Shown here in pieces: positions 29,606 through 38,171 of a stretch of 64,000 nt of DNA. The translations under genes were made by a program, and so were the position numbers. This DNA is from Brenneria izadpanahii (GTDB taxonomy: Bacteria; Pseudomonadota; Gammaproteobacteria; Enterobacterales; Enterobacteriaceae). Below the pieces are notes generated by a model. It had not been told where the DNA came from. It saw only the letters and a program-made list of their open reading frames with translations, and did no database searches. Location: the NCBI RefSeq assembly GCF_017569925.1, contig NZ_CP050854.1, positions 4,650,001 to 4,714,000 of the forward strand. The letters run 5' to 3'. Position 1 is the first letter of the stretch, and each line of letters starts with the position of its first letter.

Positions 29606-30409
29606 ATGCACGATCCGTTACACAATCCGTTTAAAGCTGGTTTGGCGCGCGGCGACACGCAAATCGGGCTATGGTTAAGCAGCACGTCCTCATATCTGGC
29701 GGAAATCGCCGCCACCAGCGGTTACGATTGGCTATTGGTGGATGGCGAACATGCGCCGAACACCGTTCAGGATCTCTATCATCAGCTACAGGCCATTGCG
29801 CCGTACCGCAGTCATCCGGTGATCAGGCCGATTGAGGGCCAGCGCGCGCTGATAAAACAGATCTTGGATATCGGCGCGCGTACGCTGCTGGTGCCGATGA
29901 TCGATACCGCCGATCAGGCCCGCGAGCTGGTGGCGGCGACCCGCTATCCGCCGGAGGGCGCTCGCGGCGTCGGCGCCAGCGTGGCGCGGGCGGCCCGCTG
30001 GGGACGAGTGGATAACTATATGGCGCGGGCGAATGAAGATCTTTGCCTGCTGATCCAGGCCGAAAGCAAAACCGCGATAGATAATCTGGATGCGCTGCTG
30101 GAGGTCGACGGCATCGACGGCATATTTATCGGTCCGGCGGATCTCTCCGCGTCGCTGGGATATCCCGACAACGCCGCGCATCCAGAGGTACAACGAATGA
30201 TTGAGCAAAGCATCAAACGCATTCGTCATGCCGGTAAAGCCGCCGGTTTCCTAGCCGTCAACACGGAGATGGCGGAAAAAGCGATTTCCTGGGGCGCCAA
30301 TTTCATTGCCGTCGGCGTGGATACCATGTTGTATACCGAGGCGTTAGATACCCGGTTAATACACTTCCGGCGCAATTTGAATCTTGCAACGGCAAAAACG
30401 ACCTATTGA
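29606..30409 (+). CDS. rhmA: 2-keto-3-deoxy-L-rhamnonate aldolase
   Basis: Class II aldolase of the HpcH/HpaI family that cleaves 2-keto-3-deoxy-L-rhamnonate to pyruvate and lactaldehyde. The 267-residue protein matches E. coli RhmA (YfaU): [19 protein letters not shown] (catalytic His), [36 protein letters not shown] (metal Asp) and [17 protein letters not shown] precedes the ATG. Its stop abuts that of the convergent permease gene with no spacer. Confidence 0.96.
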   Translation: MHDPLHNPFKAGLARGDTQIGLWLSSTSSYLAEIAATSGYDWLLVDGEHAPNTVQDLYHQLQAIAPYRSHPVIRPIEGQRALIKQILDIGARTLLVPMIDTADQARELVAATRYPPEGARGVGASVARAARWGRVDNYMARANEDLCLLIQAESKTAIDNLDALLEVDGIDGIFIGPADLSASLGYPDNAAHPEVQRMIEQSIKRIRHAGKAAGFLAVNTEMAEKAISWGANFIAVGVDTMLYTEALDTRLIHFRRNLNLATAKTTY

Positions 30410-32065
30410 TTATCGCATTTTCCGCTGAGATAACCTCAAGGCCAGCAGCATCACCGACAGACTGATGATAACGGCAACGCTGGCCATCGCCATCCCATCG
30501 CCGACCGAGCCTTGCTCGAACTGCCGCCAGACAAAAATAGAGACCGTTTGCACGCCCGCCGGCGATAGCAGCAGCGACGTGACCAACTCCCGCGTCGCAA
30601 CGGCGAACACCAGCATCATCGCCGCCAGCAGGCTGGGGAACACCAATGGCAGCACGATCAGCCGCAACGCCGCCACCGCGCCGGCGCCGTGCACGCGGGC
30701 GGCGGACTCCAGATTGCCGCCAATCTGCGCCAGCGCCGCGTTGCTGTAGCGAACGGGATAAGGCAGCAGCAGGCAACAGTAGGCCAGCAGCAAAATCCCC
30801 CAGGTATTATAAGGCGTCACCGGCCAAAAACTCTGGTTCCAGGCCAGAATCAACCCGACCCCGATCACGATCCCCGGCACCGCGGCGGGCAACATCGACA
30901 AACCATCAATCAGCGCCGCGCCGCGAATACGTTTGGCGACCACCAGCCATGACGACATAAAGCCGATGCAACCGGTGATTAATGCGCTGCCCAACGCCAG
31001 CGACAGGCTGGTCGTCAACGCCGGCAAGGCTTCATTCTGCGTATCAAACAGCATCGCGAAATGCCGCCAGGTTAAATTCTGCCAGGATATGCTGCTGGAG
31101 ATGGTGGCGGAAAACGCGGTGACCAGCATCGATGCGATCGGGATCTCGACGGCCAATAGTCCGACGCAGCCAAACAGCGCCAACGCCGGCCAGCGCCAGA
31201 TCCCCAGCGGGCGGGCGACGATCGCGGCGGGTTTGCCCGTCGTGGTTTCAACGTTACGCCCCGCAACAATGGCGCGTTGCAGGGTAAACGCACAAAGCGC
31301 GATAGCGACCAACAGCAAAGACAACACGGCGGAACCGGGCAAATCGATAGGCCAATCCGCTAAACGCTGCTCGATATTAGTGGTCAATACCTGAATACCC
31401 GCCCGCGAGCCCAGCGCTTGCGGGATGCCGAACTCTTCAATCGCCAACGTAAAGGCCAATAGCAGGCTGGCCGCCGTAGCCGGCAGCGCCAACGGCAACG
31501 TCACCCGCACAAACGCCTGCCAGCCGTTGGCGCCATGAACGCGCGCCACATCCGCCAAACGGCTGCCGCTGGCGGACATGCTGCGGGAAACCGCAAAATA
31601 GACCACCGGGAAAATATTGAGCGTCATCACGCCGATCATGCCGGGCAATGAAAACAGCGCATCGCCCGGTTGTATCGGCAATAGCTGTTCGGCGTATCCA
31701 CGAGGCTGCAAAGCCAGCATCCATGACAACCCGGCGATATAAGGCGGAACCAGAAAAGGCACCAAAAACAGCAGATCCCAGAATCGGGCCAGCGGCAGCG
31801 CAAATAATCCGCGCAAGGCGCCGAGAGGAATGGCGACTAACGCGCAGCACAAGGCGACCCCGAATCCAAGCCACAGCGTATTCTTCAATAAAGCGAACAG
31901 GCGCGCCTGCGCCAAAATCTCGGCGAAAGCGCTAAAAGGCGCCGCAAACGAACCGGCCCCCAAATGCGGAAAAATCGCCTGCAGCACAACGAACAATACC
32001 GGAATGCCGACCAGAGCAAAGAGTACCGCCACCACGAGCGGCGGCAGTAACGTAAACTTGTTCAT
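30410..32065 (-). CDS. ABC importer permease, fused double-domain (ferric/organophosphate type)
   Basis: A 551-residue inner-membrane protein with about 12 hydrophobic spans in two homologous halves, the FbpB/AfuB/SfuB type where one polypeptide supplies both transmembrane domains. Two EAA-like loops are visible: RLADVARVHGANGWQAFVRV in the first half and ESAARVHGAGAVAALRLIVL in the second. It is the last gene of the ATPase - binding protein - permease unit read leftwards. A 201-bp insertion lies between it and the binding-protein gene. The substrate could be Fe3+, a sugar phosphate or a phosphonate; sequence alone does not decide. Confidence 0.85.
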   Translation of the reverse strand: MNKFTLLPPLVVAVLFALVGIPVLFVVLQAIFPHLGAGSFAAPFSAFAEILAQARLFALLKNTLWLGFGVALCCALVAIPLGALRGLFALPLARFWDLLFLVPFLVPPYIAGLSWMLALQPRGYAEQLLPIQPGDALFSLPGMIGVMTLNIFPVVYFAVSRSMSASGSRLADVARVHGANGWQAFVRVTLPLALPATAASLLLAFTLAIEEFGIPQALGSRAGIQVLTTNIEQRLADWPIDLPGSAVLSLLLVAIALCAFTLQRAIVAGRNVETTTGKPAAIVARPLGIWRWPALALFGCVGLLAVEIPIASMLVTAFSATISSSISWQNLTWRHFAMLFDTQNEALPALTTSLSLALGSALITGCIGFMSSWLVVAKRIRGAALIDGLSMLPAAVPGIVIGVGLILAWNQSFWPVTPYNTWGILLLAYCCLLLPYPVRYSNAALAQIGGNLESAARVHGAGAVAALRLIVLPLVFPSLLAAMMLVFAVATRELVTSLLLSPAGVQTVSIFVWRQFEQGSVGDGMAMASVAVIISLSVMLLALRLSQRKMR

Positions 32066-32085
32066 CAGATACTCCTCAGGCTGTT

Positions 32086-32449
32086 GACAACCTTCGCAAC
32101 ATTGCCATTAATGCCCCCCACCCGGCCTCCCCCTTGTCAGCTGTCTCTTAGTCACATTCTTATGCAGACTCAGAGACAGTTTCGTGCGCGATAAAGCCGC
32201 CATTTCCCTGCTACGTCGTAGCACGCGCCCGACGCAGGGTGGTTCAAACGCCACCCCCCTACGAACCCAGGCTTCCGGCTAAATTACGCCGGGTAACGGC
32301 CAACCCCCGTCAGAGTCCCTAGATTTGTGTATAAGAGACCGCCCCTTGTCAGGGGGAGGCGCTAATCCATTAAAAAACAGCGGGCTTTCCCCCTCCCCTG
32401 CGAAGGGGAGGGTTGGGGTGGGGTTAGGTTTGTCATCAAACGCATTAGT
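32086..32449. repeat. C-rich palindromic dispersed repeat carrying a smaller insertion
   Basis: Outside the insertion this gap is related to 58109-58283: both have ACATTGCC(A)TTAATGCCC near the left, and CCCCCTCCCCTGCGAAGG followed soon by TCATCAAACGC at the right. The stem CCTCCCC/GGGGAGG can form a hairpin. Similar CCTCCCCC-TTGTCA-GGGGGAGG units make the 48-bp array at 48434. No ORF is seen. Confidence 0.65.
32141..32341. mobile_element. 201-bp non-coding insertion with Tn5/IS4-like ends and 11-bp target duplication
   Basis: The ends CTGTCTCTTAGTCACA (left) and CGGTCTCTTATACACA (complement of right end) form a near-perfect inverted repeat and resemble IS50/Tn5-type ends. CCCCTTGTCAG occurs directly on both sides (32130-32140 and 32342-32352), as expected of a target duplication of 9-12 bp. 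The inside has no ORF, so it is a MITE-like element moved by a transposase in trans. Confidence 0.8.
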
Positions 32450-32469
32450 CCGTAAATGAATGAACCGGC

Positions 32470-33447
32470 TTAGTGCTGGCCAAATAAGGCCGCAAAGCGA
32501 TTCAGGATAGCGGCGCGGGAAGTGGAGGCGCTATCCCCTTCCGGCAACAGTTTCAGTTGCTTAAACAGAGGGCGTTTTGCATCGATATCCTCACGCGCCG
32601 GCATCAGCCAGGATTCGGCCACCGCTTTCTGCCCTTCGGGAGAGAGCATATAGTTGACGAAATCTTTGGCCTGCTGCTGATTTTTGCTGCTTTTCAAGAT
32701 CATCATCGGCCGCGGCGCGATTACCGTGCCGCTGGCGGGGAAGATCACTTTGATTGATTCGCCCGCGGCGATGCTGCCATACGACACATAATCGACAGCG
32801 CCGAAAACCGCGGCTTTGGCGCCCTGCAATACCGGCGTTAACGCCTGCGCGTTAGGACCGGCGATAATCATGCCGTTGGCTTTCAACCGATCGAACATCG
32901 CCCACGCCTGCTCCTGTTGAGCGTTCTGCAGGCCGATAAGCAGATCGAGCGACGCGCCCGAAAGGGCGGGATCGGGGGTGGTCACCTTATCCTTAAACTC
33001 AGGTTTGGTCAGATCGTCCCAGTCTTTCGGCTCCGGCGTACCGCTCTTGCTGTTCCATACGATACCCAGGGCGGAAATGCCTTGCGCCACGTAGTAAGGC
33101 GTTTTGAATTGGGCCGGCACCGTGGCCGCATTCGGGCTATCGAATTCCAGCAGCCAGCCGCGCTGCTGTAGATCCGTCGCCGTATCCCAGGAGGCGGAAA
33201 TCAGCACGTCCGCGCGCGGATTCGCCTGTTCGGCTTCCAGCCTGGCCATCACTTTACCGGTGGTGGCCTGAAAAACATCGACTTTCACGCCGGTCTGTTT
33301 TTCATAGCCCGCCGCCAGTTTTTTCGCCAGCGCTCCCGGCCCGGCGGTATAGAGCGTCAGCGCTTGCGCGCTGCCCGCCGCCGCTAATGAGAGAGCAATA
33401 CCCATAATTACGCCTCGTTGAGTCATTTTGAACAAAGTGTTTTTCAT
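32470..33447 (-). CDS. Periplasmic binding protein of a ferric/organophosphate-type ABC importer
   Basis: A 325-residue periplasmic protein with a signal peptide (about 30 residues, ending SAQA) and the family-6 solute-binding fold of SfuA/AfuA/PhnS proteins: LTLYTAGPGALAKKLAAGYE, ADVLISASWDTATDLQQRGW, DWDDLTKPEFKDKV and a C-terminal NYMLSPEGQKAVAE. It lies 18 bp after the ATPase gene in one operon. The pair of Tyr residues that marks iron-binding members is not obvious, leaving a phosphorylated ligand possible. Confidence 0.87.
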   Translation of the reverse strand: MKNTLFKMTQRGVIMGIALSLAAAGSAQALTLYTAGPGALAKKLAAGYEKQTGVKVDVFQATTGKVMARLEAEQANPRADVLISASWDTATDLQQRGWLLEFDSPNAATVPAQFKTPYYVAQGISALGIVWNSKSGTPEPKDWDDLTKPEFKDKVTTPDPALSGASLDLLIGLQNAQQEQAWAMFDRLKANGMIIAGPNAQALTPVLQGAKAAVFGAVDYVSYGSIAAGESIKVIFPASGTVIAPRPMMILKSSKNQQQAKDFVNYMLSPEGQKAVAESWLMPAREDIDAKRPLFKQLKLLPEGDSASTSRAAILNRFAALFGQH

Positions 33448-33465
33448 TGTGTTTATTCCCCGGTG

Positions 33466-34158
33466 TTAGAGCATGGTGATATCGGTAATCTGACCCTGTG
33501 ACATGTAGGCGACACGATGAGCCAGAGCATTTGCTTCGCCGCGATCGTGCGTGACATACACGGCGGTGGTGCCTAATTGGCGTAAAAGCGACGCCATTTC
33601 CTGACAAAGCGATTCGCGCAGATCCCGATCGAGATTGGATAACGGTTCGTCGAACAACAGGATGTGCGGCTCTGCGACAATCGCGCGCGCCAGGCCGACG
33701 CGCTGCTGCTGACCGCCGGATAAATCGGCGGACTTGCGATCGGCAAAACCGTCCAGGCCGACACGGGCCAGCACCTCGTCAACCCGCTGACGGCATTCGG
33801 CGCGCGGCACCTTACGCATCCGCAAAGGGAAGCCGACGTTTTGCGCCACGGTCATGTGCGGCCACAGCGCATAGTCTTGAAACACCATGCCAAGATTGCG
33901 TTGTTCCGGCGGCAGAGATTGCCGATGGTCGGCGACCAGACGATCGCCGAAATGGATGGAGCCGGCGTCCGGCTGCAACAAACCGGCCAATAACTTTAAT
34001 AAGGTGCTTTTACCGCAGCCGGATGGCCCCAGCAGCGCCAGAGTCGTTCCTTGCGGAACGTGCAGGCAAATTGAGTTAAGCACCGTCTGACCGGCAAAGG
34101 ATTTTGATAATCCTTCAATCGTAATCGCCGCGGGAGAAGAAGATTCGAGTGACGTCAT
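33466..34158 (-). CDS. ABC importer ATPase (short form)
   Basis: The nucleotide-binding subunit for the leftward transporter. It shows Walker A GPSGCGKST, Q-loop MVFQDYALWPHM, signature LSGGQQQRVGLARA, Walker B ILLFDEPLSNLD and switch His in VYVTHDRGEA. At 230 residues it lacks the C-terminal TOBE regulatory domain that the ATPase at 37140-38171 has. The ATG at 34158 has GGGAGG upstream; a TTG ten codons earlier is in frame but weaker. First gene of the three-gene operon. Confidence 0.9.
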   Translation of the reverse strand: MTSLESSSPAAITIEGLSKSFAGQTVLNSICLHVPQGTTLALLGPSGCGKSTLLKLLAGLLQPDAGSIHFGDRLVADHRQSLPPEQRNLGMVFQDYALWPHMTVAQNVGFPLRMRKVPRAECRQRVDEVLARVGLDGFADRKSADLSGGQQQRVGLARAIVAEPHILLFDEPLSNLDRDLRESLCQEMASLLRQLGTTAVYVTHDRGEANALAHRVAYMSQGQITDITML

Positions 34159-34619
34159 CGTCCCCTCCCGTTCGGCAACGGCGGACAATGCGTACTCTGA
34201 TATCGGTACATATCATGATCTGGCGGAGCGCCTGGCGTATGGCTGACAAAATGGCATAGACCGGCGCCCCGCATACGACGCAGGGAAAAAAACATTGGGG
34301 TATCCTCTTTGGGACTCTATATCGGAGTGGAAATTTTAGGCAGTAAATAAGTCGGTTTAATGACAAGCGGGAAATCCCGCCAGGCAGACGGAACCATGCG
34401 ACGCTTCAACGCAGCGGCCAGCTTTTGCTGGCAATGCCGGATGGCGCAAGAGCGTCAGTGGAAAACCGGAAAATCACTATTCGTCTTGTCTGTCAGATAT
34501 TTTCAGTCAGTAATAAAGTGAGAATGTTCTTAATATCCATTTTTCATCTGGTTTATTCCTTTTTCTTTGCTAAAAATGTTCGACGCACAAGGAATGCTCA
34601 GCCCTAAATGGAGAAAATA
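34159..34619. other. Intergenic region between the ABC operon and the toxin gene
   Basis: About 460 bp holding the divergent promoters of the leftward ABC operon and the rightward toxin-immunity pair. No ORF, repeat or clear operator was recognised; the part near 34500-34600 is AT-rich. Confidence 0.35.
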
Positions 34620-35012
34620 ATGGCAGTTATTCCCCTTATGCCTTCAGGCGGTTTCCCCCTTCTGCATCAAAACATGAGAGAAGCCCGCAGAAATGGAATG
34701 CCGCGTGGTATGGCAACACCGCAAACGTATTACTGGTTTTACCAACGAGTTCGCAACGGCGGACCATGGGATTACAAACAGCAAGATCGCGCGTGGGCCA
34801 ACTTTGGCAATTTTAATTACGGCGCTACCGGAACTGCCGCAGGGATCCCGCCCAATATATTGTTTATGGGAGCAGGCTGGGCGCAAAGCCGGGCAGGAAC
34901 GTCACAACCTGCGTGGGGGCTCTGGTATCAAAAGCCGCCTTATGGCGATGACCCCCGCGATCAATTTTGGATTCAACAAGGGATAGACTATGCAAATAAG
35001 CACGGCTATTAA
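34620..35012 (+). CDS. Polymorphic toxin type 44-like effector (orphan)
   Basis: A 130-residue protein without signal peptide resembling the Ntox44 domain: WFYQRVRNGGPWDYKQ, FGNFNYGATGTAAG, then GAGWAQSRAG and GDDPRDQFWIQQGIDYANKH. Ntox44 is a predicted nuclease toxin usually at the C-terminus of large secreted proteins; here it is almost the whole protein. The next gene overlaps by 23 bp and encodes a likely partner. The ATG at 34620 has GGAG 6 nt upstream. No VgrG, Rhs, Hcp or colicin-type carrier is in the window. Motif-based call from memory of the family. Confidence 0.65.
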   Translation: MAVIPLMPSGGFPLLHQNMREARRNGMPRGMATPQTYYWFYQRVRNGGPWDYKQQDRAWANFGNFNYGATGTAAGIPPNILFMGAGWAQSRAGTSQPAWGLWYQKPPYGDDPRDQFWIQQGIDYANKHGY

Positions 35013-35433
35013 ATGGGGCCACCGGTTGCTAACCGCCGCGCTATTGGCTACCGTCGCCGGATTCTGCGTTATTCAGTATATGTCGTCAGGTTCTTACAAC
35101 GATCGGCTTTACAGTAAAACGTCGCTTACCGACAGCATCTGGCTTTATGTCACCCAATACCAGGACGCCGGTGCGACGGATTCTGATATCTATCGCTATT
35201 ATCTCTACCACCGTATTGACGGTGACCCAATGGAAGCCCTAGGCAATTCGGCGCCATTTCTGACGGCGGATCGCGGCGATGCTTCTGTATCCGGTATGGG
35301 AAACCATATTACGGTCAGGCTGACAGGCAAAATCTATTCATTCAGCAATTCAGCGTTTTTCTATGATGGGAAAATAGCGGTAATGCCGACAATTGATATT
35401 GATGCAAAAGGGATAAACGCCTGGAGAGAATAG
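34990..35433 (+). CDS. Putative immunity protein for the type 44 toxin
   Basis: A 147-residue protein with an N-terminal hydrophobic segment (about residues 10-32, LLTAALLATVAGFCVIQYM) that acts as a signal anchor or uncleaved signal, so the bulk should be periplasmic. The rest is unrecognised. The 23-bp overlap with the toxin-like gene implies coupled translation, typical of toxin-immunity pairs. A periplasmic immunity protein would mean the toxin acts in, or arrives through, the periplasm. Function inferred from position only. Confidence 0.5.
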   Translation: MQISTAIKWGHRLLTAALLATVAGFCVIQYMSSGSYNDRLYSKTSLTDSIWLYVTQYQDAGATDSDIYRYYLYHRIDGDPMEALGNSAPFLTADRGDASVSGMGNHITVRLTGKIYSFSNSAFFYDGKIAVMPTIDIDAKGINAWRE

Positions 35434-35527
35434 TGACCTGCCGCACAGAAGTATGAGTATGGCTGCCGCCACAGAATCCCAATATCCGATTCCAACTCTC
35501 CATCACGATAACCCGTTAAATAACGCG

Positions 35528-36088
35528 TTAATTAGCGGCATCCCGTTGCGCCAACGGCGCGATCGTCCAACCGCCGGGAGAACGGCCGGGCATGATCCAC
35601 ATCGGCGCCGCGTTGCCGATGCGCGGCCCGTAAGGCGAACCGGCGGCCAGCAGGCTAAGCACGCGAAACACGCCGGAATGGGCGACGATCAGCGGAGTGT
35701 CGTATTGTTGCAGCAGTTGATTAAGCGCGCCGGTAATGCGCGCGCAAAAATCGGCCCAGGACTCGCCGCCGGGCGGCGTCTGTTCATAAGGCGGCTGTTC
35801 CGCGTAGGGCCGGAGTTCCAGATCGCCCCAATCCCGTTCGCGCAGATCGGGAACGATCAGTTTGGGTAATCCGGGCACCGCCAGCGCCGCCGTTTGCCGG
35901 GCGCGCAGCTTATCGCTGACGGCGATACAGCTCCAGGCATGATTCGCCAAGAGAGGCGCCGCGTCCCGCGCCTGCTGTTCGCCGTTTTCCGTCAGCGGCA
36001 CATCGGTGCGCCCGCCGATAAGCCGATCGCGGTTAAGCGGCGTTTCGCCGTGGCGCAGAAAGACAAAAGGTTTGCAGATTAGATTCAT
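35528..36088 (-). CDS. Histidine phosphatase (phosphoglycerate-mutase family)
   Basis: A 186-residue cytoplasmic phosphatase of the histidine-phosphatase superfamily: FLRHGETPLNRDRLIGGRTD with the catalytic His in RHGE, RARQTAAL, and LIVAHSGVFR with the second His. Last gene of a five-gene leftward operon. The ATG at 36088 overlaps the stop of the preceding gene (ATGA), which fixes the start; the longer reading frame is ignored. With an importer and a metallohydrolase in the same unit it probably removes phosphate from an imported compound or its breakdown product. Confidence 0.87.
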   Translation of the reverse strand: MNLICKPFVFLRHGETPLNRDRLIGGRTDVPLTENGEQQARDAAPLLANHAWSCIAVSDKLRARQTAALAVPGLPKLIVPDLRERDWGDLELRPYAEQPPYEQTPPGGESWADFCARITGALNQLLQQYDTPLIVAHSGVFRVLSLLAAGSPYGPRIGNAAPMWIMPGRSPGGWTIAPLAQRDAAN

Positions 36089-37143
36089 CGTTCCATCCTG
36101 ATAACCGGGCGATCCATAATGTCGCATTCCAACGCCCGCCGCCAATCCGCCGTGGCGCCAATAGGCGTGAATAACGGCGCCAGACGGCGGCATTCCAGCA
36201 TTGCGACCAGTTTTTGCAGGCATTGCCGCGTGGGATGGACATTCCAACGGCAGAAATCGATCTCGCCCGCCTGCCGCTGCCGCTGGGCATGCCGATTGAG
36301 GTGGCCGGTGAACAGCACGCGGTGGCCGAAACCGGGCCGGGCGCGCAGTTCGCCGACAGCGCCGCTCTGTCCATCCGGATCGCCCGCCAGCAGTACCGGC
36401 ATTGCCGGTGAGAAAACCGGCAATGTCTGAGCCAGCCTTTTCAGTTCGTCCTGTACGCCGGGTTGCAGGCTCCCGTCGTCAAACTCCGCCATCCGTTCCA
36501 GCATCGCCCGGCAAGGCTCATCCAGCGTGAAGCCGGCGGCATTCCGGCGCGCCAGCAGCAAAGCCATTTCCACCGCCCGGCCGGAAGGCGGCACCGGACA
36601 CAGCGTAGGCTGAACCAGCCGCGCCAGTATCGTCTCCCGCTGCCGGTTCTGGGCGGCGTCATACAAACCATAGGAAGCATCCACCAGCGCCGTCTGCGCC
36701 GCAGGGGGGCGATCAAAACGGAACAGCGCGGATTCCAGGCTGACGTCGCCGCTGTAAAACAGCCCGCCCGCCAAATCCAGATGAAACCAAACCCCGCCGT
36801 AGGCATGGCCGCAGCTGCCGGTGGTGACGGTCAACGATCCAAGATGAAATCGCCCGCGCACCGGGATCGGCCGCACATTCGTGCCTGCAGGCAGCGACCG
36901 GGCCGTAATCTCGGTGCAGTATACTGGCGTCTGCGGCGGCAAACGCGTCAGGCCGCCGATGTGATCCTCATGATCGTGACTCAGCAAGATCGCATCCAGA
37001 TCGCCGGGGAGCGGCCAAAGTTCGGCGTCCGGCTCCAGCGCGCCGCCCGCATCAAGCAAAATGCGCTGCGACGGCGTGGTCACCAGTATGGCCGCCGGCG
37101 CCTTGCCGTGCAGACCGCTGAGAATATTGATACTGACGCTCAT
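36085..37143 (-). CDS. Metallo-beta-lactamase-fold hydrolase
   Basis: A 352-residue cytoplasmic protein with the MBL metal motif SHDHEDHIGG (HxHxDH), GSCGHAYGG for the next His, and YSGDVSLES with the bridging Asp; a C-terminal domain from about residue 200 is unfamiliar. MBL-fold members in phosphonate and phosphodiester metabolism (for example PhnP) hydrolyse cyclic or diester phosphates, so a phosphodiesterase is the best guess. It overlaps both neighbours by 4 bp (ATGA), so the operon is translationally coupled. Confidence 0.8.
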   Translation of the reverse strand: MSVSINILSGLHGKAPAAILVTTPSQRILLDAGGALEPDAELWPLPGDLDAILLSHDHEDHIGGLTRLPPQTPVYCTEITARSLPAGTNVRPIPVRGRFHLGSLTVTTGSCGHAYGGVWFHLDLAGGLFYSGDVSLESALFRFDRPPAAQTALVDASYGLYDAAQNRQRETILARLVQPTLCPVPPSGRAVEMALLLARRNAAGFTLDEPCRAMLERMAEFDDGSLQPGVQDELKRLAQTLPVFSPAMPVLLAGDPDGQSGAVGELRARPGFGHRVLFTGHLNRHAQRQRQAGEIDFCRWNVHPTRQCLQKLVAMLECRRLAPLFTPIGATADWRRALECDIMDRPVIRMER

Positions 37144-38171
37144 GCCGCCTCCAGCCGCCAGCCCTGGTGCAAACGCACCGCGACCGGCTGCCGCTCATCC
37201 ACCGGGGAATGGTGGTAAGCGGTGAGCGGCTGACCGTCGGCCAGCCGCAGTTGCAGCAAATAACGCTCTCCCTGATAGATACAGCTCTCCACCTGCGCGG
37301 CGGCGCCGCTGGCGGCGATTTCCACATGTTCGGGACGAATCAGAATCGGCCGGCCCAGACCAGCCGCAGAGACGCGTTCCAGCCCGTTATGCAGTTGAGC
37401 GCCGTCCAACCGGGCCGCATTATCGGCCACCGGCAGCGTTAATATGCTGCCCTTGCCGATAAAACGCGCGACCCAGGCATTCTGCGGATATTGATACAAC
37501 TGCTGCGGGGAACCCCACTGCATCAGTTCGCCCTGATGCATCACCGCAATATGGCTGGCCAGCGCCATCGCCTCCGCCTGATCGTGGGTGACGTAAACAA
37601 AAGTTGCGCCGGTACGCCGGTGAAAATCGCGGAAGGTCTGTTCCATGGTGGCGCGTAAGTGCCGGTCCAGGTTGGCTAACGGTTCATCCAACAGCATCAC
37701 CTGCGGTTCCGACACCAGGCAGCGCGCCAGCGCGACGCGCTGCCGCTGTCCGCCGCTGAGATCCTGCGGGGAGCGATCGGCGCAGGCGGCGAGTTCAACC
37801 GCATCCAGCGCTTCCATCACGCGTTTTTGCCGGGCGGCGCCATTCACCTTTTTCAGCTTCAATGGATAACCCACATTCTCCGCCACCGTCATATGCGGCC
37901 ACAGCGCATAGGATTGGAACACCATCCCCATGTTGCGCTCTTCGGGGGGAAGATGCAGCCGTTGGTCGGCCAGCGTTTTATCGCCCAGCGATAGCCGTCC
38001 CTGGCTTAGCTGCTCCAGCCCGGCCATGATGCGCAAGGTGGTGGTTTTACCGCAGCCGCTGGGACCAAGCAACGCGGTAAAGGCGCCTGCGGGAATGGTT
38101 AAGCTCAGATCGCGCACCACGGTCTGCTCGCCGAACTTTTTACTGACCTGTTCCAGTTTCAGCTCTGCCAT
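37140..38171 (-). CDS. ABC importer ATPase with TOBE domain
   Basis: A 343-residue nucleotide-binding subunit: Walker A GPSGCGKTT, Q-loop MVFQSYALWPHM, signature LSGGQRQRVALARC, Walker B VMLLDEPLANLD, His in VYVTHDQAEA. Residues from about 240 form the TOBE regulatory domain typical of PotA/FbpC/PhnT-type proteins. It overlaps the permease gene by 13 bp and the MBL gene by 4 bp. Confidence 0.93.
   Translation of the reverse strand: MAELKLEQVSKKFGEQTVVRDLSLTIPAGAFTALLGPSGCGKTTTLRIMAGLEQLSQGRLSLGDKTLADQRLHLPPEERNMGMVFQSYALWPHMTVAENVGYPLKLKKVNGAARQKRVMEALDAVELAACADRSPQDLSGGQRQRVALARCLVSEPQVMLLDEPLANLDRHLRATMEQTFRDFHRRTGATFVYVTHDQAEAMALASHIAVMHQGELMQWGSPQQLYQYPQNAWVARFIGKGSILTLPVADNAARLDGAQLHNGLERVSAAGLGRPILIRPEHVEIAASGAAAQVESCIYQGERYLLQLRLADGQPLTAYHHSPVDERQPVAVRLHQGWRLEAA

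Noticed and set aside
32141..32341. Possible Tn5/Nextera adapter contamination, because the ends look like mosaic ends
   Set aside because: The ends differ from the 19-bp mosaic end, the inside is not adapter sequence, and an 11-bp target duplication flanks it, which fits a natural insertion.
36463..37218. A 251-codon frame opposite the MBL-fold gene
   Set aside because: Low-complexity Arg/Gln-rich translation typical of antisense frames in GC-rich genes.
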